63,401 nt of DNA from Propionibacteriaceae bacterium (GTDB lineage Bacteria; Actinomycetota; Actinomycetes; Propionibacteriales; Propionibacteriaceae). Where the stretch lies: positions 1 to 63,401 of the forward strand of contig JAISUR010000015.1 of NCBI GenBank assembly GCA_031271975.1. Reading direction: 5' to 3'. Below the pieces are notes generated by a model. It saw only the letters and a program-made list of their open reading frames with translations, had not been told where the DNA came from and searched no databases. Each line of letters starts with the position of its first letter. Position 1 is the stretch's first letter. A program made the translations under genes and the position numbers. This document shows, piece after piece, positions 27,923-36,957 of this stretch.

Positions 27923-27928
27923 GCTCCA

Positions 27929-27934
27929 ATCCTA
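27929..27934 (-). promoter_or_regulatory. -10 element TAGGAT of the ComEA-like operon
   Basis: Minus strand reads TAGGAT-TGGAGC-ATG. On the plus strand a separate TAGGCT at about 27943-27955 could serve the divergent cold-shock gene, with a short leader of roughly 40 bases. Confidence 0.5.
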
Positions 27935-27997
27935 TAGGTGAGATAGGCTATCGCGTGTGCCTGGCCACAGGGCCAGCCAATAGCAGGAGTTGAGGTC

Positions 27998-28384
27998 ATG
28001 CCAGTCGGTCGGGTTCGCTACTACGACTCGGAAAAGGGATTTGGTTTCCTTAGTAAAGACGAGGGAGGGGACGACGTCTACGTGCGCTCGTCTGCGCTGC
28101 CCGAGGGGGTCACTTCGCTCAAGCGCGGTCAGAAAGTCGAGTTCGGCGTGGTCGACGGAAAAAAGGGCGAACAGGCCTTGTCGGTCCGCATTCTCGAATC
28201 GCCGCCTTCGCTTTCCAAAGCCTCCCGGAAGTCCCCCGAGACCATGGTCTTGATCATCGAGGATTCCATCAAGATGTTGGACAGCCTCAGCAACGGCTAT
28301 CGCCGCGGTCGTTACCCGGACGCGAAGCACGCCGAAAAGACAGCCCAGGTGTTGCGCGCGCTCGCCGACGAGTTGGAGTTGTGA
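27998..28384 (+). CDS. Cold-shock-domain protein with C-terminal extension
   Basis: 128 residues. The first 67 form a cold-shock domain with RNP1 KGFGFLS and RNP2-like DVYVRSSAL, which bind single-stranded nucleic acid. The last 60 are a helical, charged extension (ETMVLIIEDSIKMLDSL, GRYPDAKHAEKTAQVLRALA), typical of the longer actinobacterial type. GGAG precedes the ATG. Confidence 0.9.
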   Translation: MPVGRVRYYDSEKGFGFLSKDEGGDDVYVRSSALPEGVTSLKRGQKVEFGVVDGKKGEQALSVRILESPPSLSKASRKSPETMVLIIEDSIKMLDSLSNGYRRGRYPDAKHAEKTAQVLRALADELEL

Positions 28385-29155
28385 GTGATCGCAGAAGCCG
28401 TCCTCGACCAAGCGTGCGCTGACGCCGTGGAGTTGGCCCACGCGGCTGCCGTGCGCCGCAGCGGCGTTTTCGGCGTTGGCGAGCACCTCGGCGTGGTCGC
28501 GGAAGACGTGCGCGTGGCCACTCATTACTTCGCTTGCACACATCCCGGATACCCGGGCTGGCGTTGGTCCGTCACCGTCGCGCGGGCGTCGCGGGCGCGT
28601 GTCGTCACCGTAAACGAAGTGCTGATGGTGCCTGGCGACGACGCGTTGGTGGCGCCGCCTTGGGTGCCCTGGTCAGACCGCATCGGCGCCGGCGACATCA
28701 TGCCGGGCACGATCCTGCCTCCCAAGGACGACGATGTGCGCCTGGTTCCCGGGTACACCGGGGGCGAGGACGCTGCCAACGAAGATCCCGCCGAATGGTC
28801 GCAGGTGCGCGCGGTGGTGGCCGAGTTGGGTTTGGGCCGCGAACGGGTGCTCTCGCTGGAGGGCCGCGATCAGGCCGCCGAACGTTGGCTCGGTGGGTCG
28901 GGCGGCCCGGGCAACGACATGACGCACCAAGCTCCGGGAATCTGCCAAACGTGCGGCTTCATGGTGCCGCTCGCGGGCGCGCTGGGCCGGTTGTTCGGCG
29001 CCTGCACGAACGAGTATTCCCCTTCGGACGGCACCATCGTCAGCCGCGACCATGGCTGCGGCGGGCATTCGGACGTGGCGTCGCCCAGACATGGGGTGAA
29101 GTTGGGAGTGCCCGTGTGGGACACCATCTCCATCGACCCGACACTGTTTGACTAG
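28385..29155 (+). CDS. DUF3027 protein
   Basis: 256 residues from a GTG immediately after the cold-shock gene stop, so co-translated with it. It matches DUF3027 of actinobacteria: THYFACTHPGYPGWRWSVTV, EVLMVPGDDALVAPPWVPWS, and a C-terminal cysteine/histidine cluster (CQTCGF, GACTNEYSP, DHGCGGHSD) that may bind zinc. Function unknown. Confidence 0.85.
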   Translation: MIAEAVLDQACADAVELAHAAAVRRSGVFGVGEHLGVVAEDVRVATHYFACTHPGYPGWRWSVTVARASRARVVTVNEVLMVPGDDALVAPPWVPWSDRIGAGDIMPGTILPPKDDDVRLVPGYTGGEDAANEDPAEWSQVRAVVAELGLGRERVLSLEGRDQAAERWLGGSGGPGNDMTHQAPGICQTCGFMVPLAGALGRLFGACTNEYSPSDGTIVSRDHGCGGHSDVASPRHGVKLGVPVWDTISIDPTLFD

Positions 29156-29164
29156 GGGGCGCGC

Positions 29165-29608
29165 ATGGACGTCTTGGTCGTCAATGGCCCGAATCTGAAC
29201 TCGCTCGGCACGCGCGAGCCTGAGATCTACGGCTCCACTACTTTGGCCGACGTCGAGGAAGGCTTGGCCACACAGGGCGGCGCCGCTGGGCTGGATGTGG
29301 CCTGCTTCCAGTCCAACCACGAGGGCGAGATCATCGACAAGCTGTACGAAGCCAAGCGAGCCGGCGCGAAGTACGTCATCATCAACCCCGGCGGATTCAC
29401 CCACACGTCCGTCGCCCTGCGCGACGCGCTCGCCGCAGTGGCGATTCCGTTCATCGAGGTGCACATCTCGAACATTCACGCCCGCGAAGAGTTTCGGCGG
29501 CATTCGCTGCTGACGGACTTGGCGGTGGGGTCAATCGTCGGGCTGGGCGTCTACGGCTACACGCTGGCGCTCGACGCCGTCATCAACCGGCTGGGGATTT
29601 GGGCATGA
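29165..29608 (+). CDS. aroQ: 3-dehydroquinate dehydratase, type II
   Basis: 147 residues, the dodecameric type II enzyme of the shikimate pathway. Catalytic elements are [18 protein letters not shown] (Arg/Tyr), [27 protein letters not shown] and [17 protein letters not shown] (His). Nine bases after the DUF3027 gene; its stop overlaps the next start (ATGA). Other aro genes are not nearby. Confidence 0.96.
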   Translation: MDVLVVNGPNLNSLGTREPEIYGSTTLADVEEGLATQGGAAGLDVACFQSNHEGEIIDKLYEAKRAGAKYVIINPGGFTHTSVALRDALAAVAIPFIEVHISNIHAREEFRRHSLLTDLAVGSIVGLGVYGYTLALDAVINRLGIWA

Positions 29609-30246
29609 GAATCACGCATTTTGGACACGCGTCTGTGTTGTTGGAAGTCGCCGACCGACGCATCCTGATCGATCCCGGCAATCTCTCCGCCGCTTGGCAT
29701 GGGCTTGTGGATCTCGACGCCGTCTTCGTCACGCACAAGCATCCGGACCATATCGATCCAGAGCATGTTCCGGCGCTGATCGCGGCCAATCCGCAGGCCG
29801 CCGTGTTCGTGGAGCCGGAAGTCGACCAAGCCTACGATCTGCCCACCGCCACGGTTTTCGATCCGGAAACCAGCGTCGAGTTGGGCGGCATCCGCATCGA
29901 CGCAGTGGGCGGGCTGCACGCTGTGATCCACAAAGACATCCCGCGCATCGGCAATGTCGGGTTCGTGGTGAGCGCCGAGGGCGAGCCGCGTTTCTTCCAT
30001 CCCGGCGACTCGCTGAAATCCGTGCCCAAGGGCGTCGATGTGGTCGCCATCCCCGCCTATGGCCCATGGGCCGCCATGAAGAAGACCATAGATTTCACCC
30101 GCGAGGTGAACGCCCCGCAAGGTTTCCTCATCCACGAGGGCCTGTTGAACGAGCGCGGCTGGGCGCTGTCCTTCAACCGCCTGACCGAAATGACCGGCAC
30201 GCACCTGACGGATCTCCGCGACGGCCAACCCCTCGATCTGTCCTGA
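29605..30246 (+). CDS. MBL-fold metallohydrolase
   Basis: 213 residues. Metal-binding motif [12 protein letters not shown], start pattern [20 protein letters not shown], and a late Asp/His in FFHPGDSL and LIHEGLL place it with UlaG-like beta-lactamase-fold enzymes. Substrate unknown. The ATG lies within the end of aroQ; a TTG two codons earlier is less likely. Confidence 0.88.
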   Translation: MRITHFGHASVLLEVADRRILIDPGNLSAAWHGLVDLDAVFVTHKHPDHIDPEHVPALIAANPQAAVFVEPEVDQAYDLPTATVFDPETSVELGGIRIDAVGGLHAVIHKDIPRIGNVGFVVSAEGEPRFFHPGDSLKSVPKGVDVVAIPAYGPWAAMKKTIDFTREVNAPQGFLIHEGLLNERGWALSFNRLTEMTGTHLTDLRDGQPLDLS

Positions 30247-30267
30247 CCTCCTGCCCCCTGATCCCCC

Positions 30268-30348
30268 TGTCATCCCGGAACGAGTCCGGGATGACGATGC
30301 TGGGACTTCGGCAGCGACCAGGGGCCCCCGCAAAGTACCGCAGGGCTA
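30268..30348. repeat. Type A palindrome next to a type B half-element
   Basis: GTCATCCCGGAACGAGTCC followed by GGGATGAC is a near-perfect palindrome; CCCCCGCAAAGTACCGCAGG at about 30325 is a type B half in inverted orientation. This lies between the MBL and phosphatase genes and could act as a terminator. Confidence 0.65.
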
Positions 30349-30410
30349 AAGGCGCTAGCCAGCCGCCTGCTCCCGTGGGACACTGGTAGGGCATGACGAG
30401 GGAGGTTGCC

Positions 30411-32381
30411 ATGTTCGCTATCGGAAATCTCGTACGCAAGTCGGGCGCAGTCGCCTTTGGAGTGGTGCTTGGGGCGGGCATGGTCCTCAGTGCCGGAATC
30501 TCGTTGGGCGCCCTGCAGGATCCAGGCGGCGCGATGCGCGTGAGTGGGGATCGCTCCAACACGGTAAAGAGCGCCATCGTCGAGGGCACTCCGACCTACG
30601 TGGACAACGTCATCTTGATGATCGGCGATGGCATGGGCGATTCCGAGATCACGATCGCGCGCAACTACGCGTATGGCGCGGGCGGGCTGCTGCCCGGCTT
30701 GGATTCGCTGACGTTCACTGGCACCTACACGACTTACTCGCTGCAGAAGAATGGGCTGCCTGACTATGCGACTGACTCGGCGGCGAGTGCCACCGGGTTT
30801 GCCACCGGTGTCAAGACTTTCGACGGCGCCATCGGCATAGACATCAAGGGCACGGTGCAGCAGTCGCTCCTTGCGAAAGCCAAGGCGGCGGGCAAGCGGA
30901 CGGGCAACGTGACCACGGACACCATCTACGGTGCGACGCCCGCCTCACAGGTGGCGCACGTGGCCAACCGCAAGTGCGCCGGTCCAGCCACCGCGGCCAG
31001 TTCCTGCGCGAACACCACGCAGAACGCCCCGGCGGGCAAATCCGACCTGCTGGACAAGGGCGGCCCCGGCTCTATCAGCGAGCAACTGGTGCAGACCAAA
31101 CCAGACGTCGTGATCGGCGGCGGCAACGACGTCTTCGAGAAGCAGAAGGTGAAGGCAGGGGCCTGGAGCGGGCAACTCATGAAGAATTACGCGATGGGAG
31201 TCGGCTACAACTATCAGACGTCTTGGTCTGGACTGTACGCCGCTCCCGGCACGCCGGTGATGGGTTTGTTGAGTTCGAGCACGATGCCCACCCGCTTCGC
31301 TGACACGGCCTCCAAAGCAGTCAAGGGCGGCGCCAAGAAGAGCGCCATCTCTTGCACGCTCAACTCGACCACCCGGCCCACGCTGAAGGACCTCACCCAG
31401 AAGGCTGTCTCGCTGCTGAGCGGCGGGAGCGGGTTCTTCTTGCAGGTGGAAGGCGCGCTGATCGACAAGCGCGCCCACGCACACGACGTGTGCGGGCAGA
31501 TCGGCGAGACGTTGGATTTCGACGAGGCGGTGCAATACGCCCTTGAGTTCGCCAAGTCGAACGGTCGCACGCTGGTGATCGTCACCGCTGACCACGGCCA
31601 CGCCTCGCAGATCGTCGATTCGTCGCCTCCAGGCCTCTCGGTCAAGGTGCGGACCCTGGAAGGCGCCGACATGATCGTCTCCTACGGCACGGCTTCGGGC
31701 ACGCAACAGCACACTGGGACACAAGTGCGGATCGGCGCATACGGCCCTGGTGCCGCCAACGTGGTCGGCGTCATCGATCAGACGGACGTGCACAACATCA
31801 TCGCCCGCGCCCTCGGATTGACCACGGTGACCACGCCTTCGATGTCGCTGGTCACCCCAACCGTGACCGGGGCCAGCAGCGGCGGCCCCAAGGTGGGCGA
31901 CACGTTGCGGGCCACCGGGGAGCCGACCGGGTTGGCGGTGAGCTACCAGTGGAAGCGCAACGGCGTGGACATACCCCTGGCCACCACACTGGCCTATAAG
32001 GTGACCATTGACGACGCCGGGGCCTATCTGACAGTGTCGGCCAAAGCCGGTTCGGCCACAACATCTTCGACCGCGCAGTTGGTCCAAAAGGGTACGGCCA
32101 CTATGACCGCGAAGCTCGCTGACTCGACGATCAGCACCAAGACCGCGCCAAAGGTCACGGTGTCGCTGGCCGTGAAGAACGCGCCTTCGCCGGCGTCCGG
32201 CCAGGTGACAATCAACTGGGGCTTGTCCAGCTACACCCACACGCTGATCCCGGGCGACAAAGGCAAGTTCAGCTACACCATGCCGAAGCTGCCCAAGGGC
32301 AAATACACCGTATCGGTGACGTATTCGGGTAGCAGCCAAGTCACGGGTGCCAGCAAGAGCCTGTCGTTGAAGGTGAGCTAA
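30411..32381 (+). CDS. Secreted alkaline phosphatase with C-terminal Ig-like region
   Basis: 656 residues. A Sec-type signal (about 1-34) precedes a PhoA-type catalytic domain: metal site NVILMIGDGMGDSE, nucleophile Ser in YATDSAASATGFATG, VTADHGHASQIV and HTGTQVRIGAYG. After about residue 475 two Ig-like regions follow (VTGASSGGPKVGDTLRATGE, then a Big_3-type unit). It should release phosphate outside the cell. GGGAGG five bases before ATG 30411 favours it over ATG 30393. Its stop overlaps the stop of the convergent kinase gene by four bases. Confidence 0.88.
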   Translation: MFAIGNLVRKSGAVAFGVVLGAGMVLSAGISLGALQDPGGAMRVSGDRSNTVKSAIVEGTPTYVDNVILMIGDGMGDSEITIARNYAYGAGGLLPGLDSLTFTGTYTTYSLQKNGLPDYATDSAASATGFATGVKTFDGAIGIDIKGTVQQSLLAKAKAAGKRTGNVTTDTIYGATPASQVAHVANRKCAGPATAASSCANTTQNAPAGKSDLLDKGGPGSISEQLVQTKPDVVIGGGNDVFEKQKVKAGAWSGQLMKNYAMGVGYNYQTSWSGLYAAPGTPVMGLLSSSTMPTRFADTASKAVKGGAKKSAISCTLNSTTRPTLKDLTQKAVSLLSGGSGFFLQVEGALIDKRAHAHDVCGQIGETLDFDEAVQYALEFAKSNGRTLVIVTADHGHASQIVDSSPPGLSVKVRTLEGADMIVSYGTASGTQQHTGTQVRIGAYGPGAANVVGVIDQTDVHNIIARALGLTTVTTPSMSLVTPTVTGASSGGPKVGDTLRATGEPTGLAVSYQWKRNGVDIPLATTLAYKVTIDDAGAYLTVSAKAGSATTSSTAQLVQKGTATMTAKLADSTISTKTAPKVTVSLAVKNAPSPASGQVTINWGLSSYTHTLIPGDKGKFSYTMPKLPKGKYTVSVTYSGSSQVTGASKSLSLKVS

Positions 32382-34312
32382 GCCGCGTAGATCGTGACCG
32401 TGGAGCCCTCTGCGGCTTTAGTGCCCGCGCGCGGGTCGGTGTAGCGGACCAGCTTTAACGCGAGGGCGGGCTGGACGACTTTCGTCTTGAAGCCGAGCTT
32501 CTGCAGGGCCTTTTCGGCGTCCGAGACGCTCTTCCAGCGCAGTTCGGGAATCTCGACCATCACGGGTCCCTTGGACACCACGAAAGTGATGGTGTCGCCG
32601 CGATGCAAGGTGCCTTCAGCGGGGTCTTGCGAGATCACCGAGCCTTCCGCGATCTTCTTGTCGTTTTGGTCTTCGGCCTTGACCACTTTCAAACCGGCGT
32701 CGGTGTAGTGCTTTTTGGCGTCCTCGTAAGGTTTGCCGACAAAGGAAGTGATCTCCACCGGCGCCGGGCCTTTGGAAACGACGAGGTCGACCACAGTGCC
32801 GGGCTTGACCATCTTCTCAGCCTCGACCGACGCGGAGATGACCGCGCCGACGGGCACCGAGTCGTCGTATTCCTGCGTCACTTCGCCCAATTGCAGATGG
32901 GCGTCGACTATGGCTTTCTCGGCGTCGGCCGTCGCTTTCCCGGCGACATCGGGCACGGCGTAACGTTCCGGGCCTTGCGAGAGTGACGCGATGACCGTAC
33001 CGCCGCGCTCGACGGGTTCGCCGGTTATCGGGCTTGTGGAGATGACTTCTCCAGCGGGCACATCCTCCGAATAGGCGTTCTCGAACGTGATCTGCAGCCC
33101 GTTCTGCGCCGCCAACGCTTCCGCTTTGGGCTGAGTCAATCCCACAAACGGCGGCGTCTCGATGAAGCGGCCTTTCAGGTAGTACCAGCCTCCGAAGCCC
33201 AGCAGGCCTGCGATGAGCACGCAGATCAGCACGGCCGCGGGCCAGCGGCGGCGCTTCTTCCGTTCTTTTTTCGGCGCGGGGACGCCCTTTGCGATTTCGG
33301 AGCGGGTGGCCAGCAACCCCGGGGCGGGCGCCTTGAAGTCGACGGGGATCTGCGCGGTGTGCGACATGTCGGCGACCGCCACCTGTTCGGTCGTCAATTC
33401 GTCCGGGTCGACGCGGTCGCCGCGGAATTGCGCGGCCAAGGCCGGATCGGCGTCTTTTCCGTTGGCGAGCGCCTCGCGGGCTTGGCGCAGTTGCCGCAAC
33501 AGCGCGCCCGCGTCCAGGGGCCGGTCGTCGATGTTGCGGCTCGCGGCCGTGGTGACCAGGGCGTCCAGGTAGTCGGGGACTTCCGGCGCCGATTGCGAGG
33601 GCGCGGGGATCTGGTTGTGCACGTGGGCGTAGGCCACTTGGATCGGGTTCTCGCCGGTGTGCGGTTTGGAGCCGGTCAGCATTTCGTAGAGCATCACGGC
33701 CAGCGCGTACACGTCGGCGCGGGTGTCGCCTTTGCCGCTGGTGACCAGTTCCGGGGCCAAGTAGGAGACCGTGCCGATGACGGTGCCCGCCGACGACGTG
33801 GTGTGTGCGGTGACGGCGCGCGCCAACCCGAAGTCGGCCACTTTCGTCTGATTGCGCACCGAGACCATGACGTTCTCGGGCTTCAGGTCGCGGTGCACGA
33901 TGCCGTCCTCATGGGCGGCGGCGACCGCGCTGACAACCGGAATCAACAGGTCGAGGGCGCGGGCGGGCGGCATGGGGGCCTCGCGGATGACCACTTGGCG
34001 CAACGTCCGGCCCTCCACATACTCCATGACGATGTAGGGCCGCCCCTGATCCATGCCCTGGTCGAAGACGGACACCACTCCCGGATGGACCAGCCGGGCG
34101 GCGGCGCGGGCTTCGCGGTCGAACCGAGCCACGAATTCGGCGTCTCCGCCCAGGGATTCGTGCATGATCTTCACCGCTACGGTGCGGGTGAGCCGGAGGT
34201 CTGTGCCGAGATAGACGGTAGCCATGCCGCCACGGGCCAACTTCCGGACGATTTCGTACCTGCCGTCGAGAACGCGCCCCACCAGGGGGTCGACTTCGTT
34301 CACACTCGACAC
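32378..34312 (-). CDS. Ser/Thr protein kinase with four PASTA domains, PknL-like
   Basis: 644 residues. The kinase domain (about 18-275) has glycine loop LARGGMATVYLG, VAVKIMHESL, catalytic HRDLKPENV, DFGLARA and GTVSYLAPEL. A membrane helix (AAVLICVLIAGLLGFGGWYY, near 360) leads to four extracellular PASTA repeats, which sense cell-wall fragments in this family. Nearby idsA and metF recall the M. tuberculosis pknL neighbourhood, so I call it PknL-like rather than PknB. It probably controls wall synthesis or division. Confidence 0.92.
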   Translation of the reverse strand: MSSVNEVDPLVGRVLDGRYEIVRKLARGGMATVYLGTDLRLTRTVAVKIMHESLGGDAEFVARFDREARAAARLVHPGVVSVFDQGMDQGRPYIVMEYVEGRTLRQVVIREAPMPPARALDLLIPVVSAVAAAHEDGIVHRDLKPENVMVSVRNQTKVADFGLARAVTAHTTSSAGTVIGTVSYLAPELVTSGKGDTRADVYALAVMLYEMLTGSKPHTGENPIQVAYAHVHNQIPAPSQSAPEVPDYLDALVTTAASRNIDDRPLDAGALLRQLRQAREALANGKDADPALAAQFRGDRVDPDELTTEQVAVADMSHTAQIPVDFKAPAPGLLATRSEIAKGVPAPKKERKKRRRWPAAVLICVLIAGLLGFGGWYYLKGRFIETPPFVGLTQPKAEALAAQNGLQITFENAYSEDVPAGEVISTSPITGEPVERGGTVIASLSQGPERYAVPDVAGKATADAEKAIVDAHLQLGEVTQEYDDSVPVGAVISASVEAEKMVKPGTVVDLVVSKGPAPVEITSFVGKPYEDAKKHYTDAGLKVVKAEDQNDKKIAEGSVISQDPAEGTLHRGDTITFVVSKGPVMVEIPELRWKSVSDAEKALQKLGFKTKVVQPALALKLVRYTDPRAGTKAAEGSTVTIYAA

Positions 34313-34407
34313 AATCCAACTCCGGACAACTTGGGGAAGATCGGCTGTCTGGGCCTATTTCCCGATTGTAGAGGCCCGACTCAAACCAGGACCTTGTGGC
34401 TCGCCGG

Positions 34408-34413
34408 TAGGCT
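34408..34413 (+). promoter_or_regulatory. -10 element TAGGCT for the ThiE-like gene
   Basis: TAGGCT is seven bases before GTG 34421. The overlapping GGTAGG could instead be a ribosome site, so the two readings compete. Confidence 0.4.
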
Positions 34414-34420
34414 TGCGTTT

Positions 34421-35005
34421 GTGACGGTGATGTTCTCTCTCCCGCAGCGGTTGGCGAGCGTACGCCTGATGCTCACCACGACGCCGGAATTGCCAGCGTC
34501 ACTGCCCGCCTTGGTTGCGGCCGGCGCGCGCATGGTCGCGGTGGTCGATTCCGATCCTCCCGCGGAGGATTTTGACCAGTTGCTGTCTGGGTGGCGCGGC
34601 CAGTTGCCCGCCGGGCAGGTCCTCATCGGGAGCTGTGAGCGTTTCTCCGCGAGAGCTGACTTCCTGCACCAGGTCTGCTGGGATGGGCCGGGCGAAAAGC
34701 CCGAGTTCACGCTCTTGGGCCGCACCTGCGACACCCGGCTCGCCGTCGACGCGGCACTGGCCGATCCGGCCGTCGACTACCTTTGCGTTGGCCCCGCTGC
34801 CCAGTTGGATCTCGTCGCCTATGCCGCCCAGGTGTGCTCGAAGGTGTGGTTCGCGGCTGGCGGTGTCAACCACGAGAACCTGGCAGACGTGCTCGCCGCC
34901 GGCGCGCAGCGCGTTTGCGTCAACCGCGCCATCACGCTGGCCGCCGATCCGGTGGCCGCCACCCGCGAACTGTGCGACGCGGTTCGCGCGGCTGCCAGGG
35001 CGTAG
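34421..35005 (+). CDS. ThiE/TenI-like TIM-barrel protein
   Basis: 194 residues. The C-terminal half fits the thiamine-phosphate synthase fold (DYLCVGPAAQ, FAAGGVNHENLADVLAAGAQ, NRAITLAADPVAATREL), but the phosphate-binding TxTK motif is not seen, so thiamine synthesis is unproven. Start chosen at GTG 34421; the frame upstream is the antisense shadow of the kinase. It is convergent with idsA, separated by one base. Confidence 0.65.
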   Translation: MTVMFSLPQRLASVRLMLTTTPELPASLPALVAAGARMVAVVDSDPPAEDFDQLLSGWRGQLPAGQVLIGSCERFSARADFLHQVCWDGPGEKPEFTLLGRTCDTRLAVDAALADPAVDYLCVGPAAQLDLVAYAAQVCSKVWFAAGGVNHENLADVLAAGAQRVCVNRAITLAADPVAATRELCDAVRAAARA

Positions 35006-36094
35006 CTAGCTCTCCCGGTTCACCGTCGCGTAGGCCAACTCCACCAGCGCGCCCACGCCGGCTTCGCGCAGGCCCGAATAGCGGATGGCGTGCAGGGCTT
35101 CCTCCAGCGCGTCGGCGATTTCGCCTTCCACGGCGTCGAGGGCGCCGCTGCGGGAGATGATCTCGGCGAGCCCTTCGATCTCCGACTTGCCCAGGTCGCG
35201 GCGGCCCAGACCAGCCCGGAGTTCGTCTATCTCCCAAGGGCCAGCCAACTGCATCGCCCTTGCGACCAGCAGCGTCAGCTTGCCCTCGCGCAGGTCGTCG
35301 CCGGCCGGTTTGCCGGTGACATCGGGGTCGCCGAACACACCCAGCACGTCGTCGCGCAATTGGAAAGCCCTGCCGATGGCGGTGCCGTAGCGCAGCAGTG
35401 CGGCCAGCGCCGAGTCAGCCCGCGATTTGCCGGCCAGCGCCGCGCCCAACTGCAACGGCCGGACGGCCGTATAGCGGGCGGTCTTGATGTCGATGACGGT
35501 GTTGATGAGGTCGCCGGTCGCGTCGGGGTCGGTGCGGGCCATGTCGGGATCCAGTTCTTGGGCCTGGATGTCCAGGAACTGCCCGGCGGTCACCTCGGTG
35601 CGCACCAGTTCCATGACTTCGCGGGCGGCCGCATTGGGCCTTGCCGATTCGAAGAGCTCCGCGGACCACTTGAACAGCAGGTCACCCGCGAGGATCGCCG
35701 CGGCCCGCCCGAATGCGGCCGCGTCGCGGGAAAACTCTTGGGTGGCGTGCCAGCGTTCGAACTGCCGGTGCGCCGCGGGTTGGCCACGCCGGGTGTCGGA
35801 GGCGTCCATCACGTCGTCGTGGATGAGTTCGGCGGTGTGCAGGAGGTCGAGCGAGGCGGCGGCCTTCACGAGGGCGGATGGATCCTCGGGGGCGGGGGCC
35901 ACGCAGAGATATCCCCAGATGCAGAATGCGGGGCGCAGCCGCTTCCCGCCGGCCGCCACGCGCCGGGCGGTCTGCCCCAGCATCGCCAGCCGTGGCGATA
36001 TGTCAGCCAGTTGCGCCGCCTTCTGGGCCAGGAAGGCATCGATAGCCGGGTCGACTTCGGCGATAATCGCCTCGCCGCGCTGTGTGTCGTTCAC
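35006..36094 (-). CDS. Polyprenyl (geranylgeranyl-type) diphosphate synthase
   Basis: 362 residues, all-helical trans-prenyltransferase. The first Asp-rich motif is complete (LIHDDVMDASDTRRG), the second is QLRDDVLGVFGDPDVTGK with further acids in GDDLREGKLTLL. It makes C15-C20 or longer prenyl chains for quinones or carotenoids; length not predictable with confidence. Leaderless GTG start after TAGGAT. Its position near metF and a PASTA kinase resembles idsA2 of mycobacteria. Confidence 0.9.
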   Translation of the reverse strand: MNDTQRGEAIIAEVDPAIDAFLAQKAAQLADISPRLAMLGQTARRVAAGGKRLRPAFCIWGYLCVAPAPEDPSALVKAAASLDLLHTAELIHDDVMDASDTRRGQPAAHRQFERWHATQEFSRDAAAFGRAAAILAGDLLFKWSAELFESARPNAAAREVMELVRTEVTAGQFLDIQAQELDPDMARTDPDATGDLINTVIDIKTARYTAVRPLQLGAALAGKSRADSALAALLRYGTAIGRAFQLRDDVLGVFGDPDVTGKPAGDDLREGKLTLLVARAMQLAGPWEIDELRAGLGRRDLGKSEIEGLAEIISRSGALDAVEGEIADALEEALHAIRYSGLREAGVGALVELAYATVNRES

Positions 36095-36100
36095 AGTGCA

Positions 36101-36106
36101 ATCCTA
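36101..36106 (-). promoter_or_regulatory. -10 element TAGGAT of the prenyl synthase gene
   Basis: Minus strand reads TAGGAT-TGCACT-GTG, leaderless. Confidence 0.5.
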
Positions 36107-36123
36107 TGGCTCCAGGCAGGCCC

Positions 36124-36957
36124 CTATTGGCGCAGGGCCGAGAGGATCTCACGGGTGGCGGTGGATCTGTTTTGCGTGAAGAAGTGCAGGCCGGGAACGC
36201 CGCCGGCCAGCAGCTCCCGGCAAAGCTCCACGGCGATCTCGCGCCCGGTCTCCACCACGGCCGCGGGGTCGTCGGCCACCGCGCGCAGCCGGGCCGTGAT
36301 CGGCCCTGGCAACTCCGCCCCGGAAAGCTCGGCGAACTTCTCGATCTGGGCCACGTTCGTCACGGGCATGATCCCGGCGATGATTGGCAAGGTGCACCCC
36401 GCGTCGCGGGCTCTCTCGACCAACTCGAAATAGGCCTCGGCCCGGAAGAAGAGCTGCGTGATGGCGAACTCGGCCCCGGCGGCCTGCTTCTCCGCGAGTA
36501 TTTGGGCGTCCAGCGCGAAGTCGAAATGCTCGGGGTGGCCGTCCGGGAACGCGGCGACGCCGACACGGAAATCGCCGGAGGCCTTCACGAGCCGGACCAG
36601 TTCGGTAGCGTTGGCCAGCCCGCCCGGATGCGTCTCCCAAACCGCGCGCGGCCCACCGGGCGGATCTCCCCGCAGCGCCAAGATGTGTTTGACGCCGGCC
36701 GCTTGATAGGAGGCCAGGGCCCCGCGCAGTTCGGCGGCTGTTTGCGAGACACAGGTGAGGTGGCCCATCGTCTGCACGCTCGTCTCCTGCGCGATGAAGC
36801 GCGCCGCGTCGATGGTCCGGTTGCGCGTTGACCCGTTGGCGCCGTATGTGACGGAGACGAAATCGGGGCGTAATTGCTCCAAGTCGCGGATGGCGGCGCG
36901 CAACTGCGCCACGCCCGCGTCTGTCTTCGGAGGGAAGAACTCGAAGGATGTCGTCAC
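36124..36957 (-). CDS. metF: Methylenetetrahydrofolate reductase
   Basis: 277 residues; FAD enzyme reducing 5,10-methylene-THF to 5-methyl-THF for methionine synthesis. Seen are SFEFFPPKTDAGVAQL (catalytic Glu), DFVSVTYGANGSTR, HLTCVSQTAAEL, HILALRGDPPGG and the C-terminal GVPGLHFFTQNRS. GTG 36957 overlaps the helD stop (GTGA), so it is coupled to helD; a GTG three codons earlier is possible. Confidence 0.94.
   Translation of the reverse strand: MTTSFEFFPPKTDAGVAQLRAAIRDLEQLRPDFVSVTYGANGSTRNRTIDAARFIAQETSVQTMGHLTCVSQTAAELRGALASYQAAGVKHILALRGDPPGGPRAVWETHPGGLANATELVRLVKASGDFRVGVAAFPDGHPEHFDFALDAQILAEKQAAGAEFAITQLFFRAEAYFELVERARDAGCTLPIIAGIMPVTNVAQIEKFAELSGAELPGPITARLRAVADDPAAVVETGREIAVELCRELLAGGVPGLHFFTQNRSTATREILSALRQ

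Noticed and set aside
30393-30410. Earlier ATG for the alkaline phosphatase
   Set aside because: The sequence from it contains the ribosome-binding GGGAGG for the ATG at 30411, which gives a normal signal peptide.
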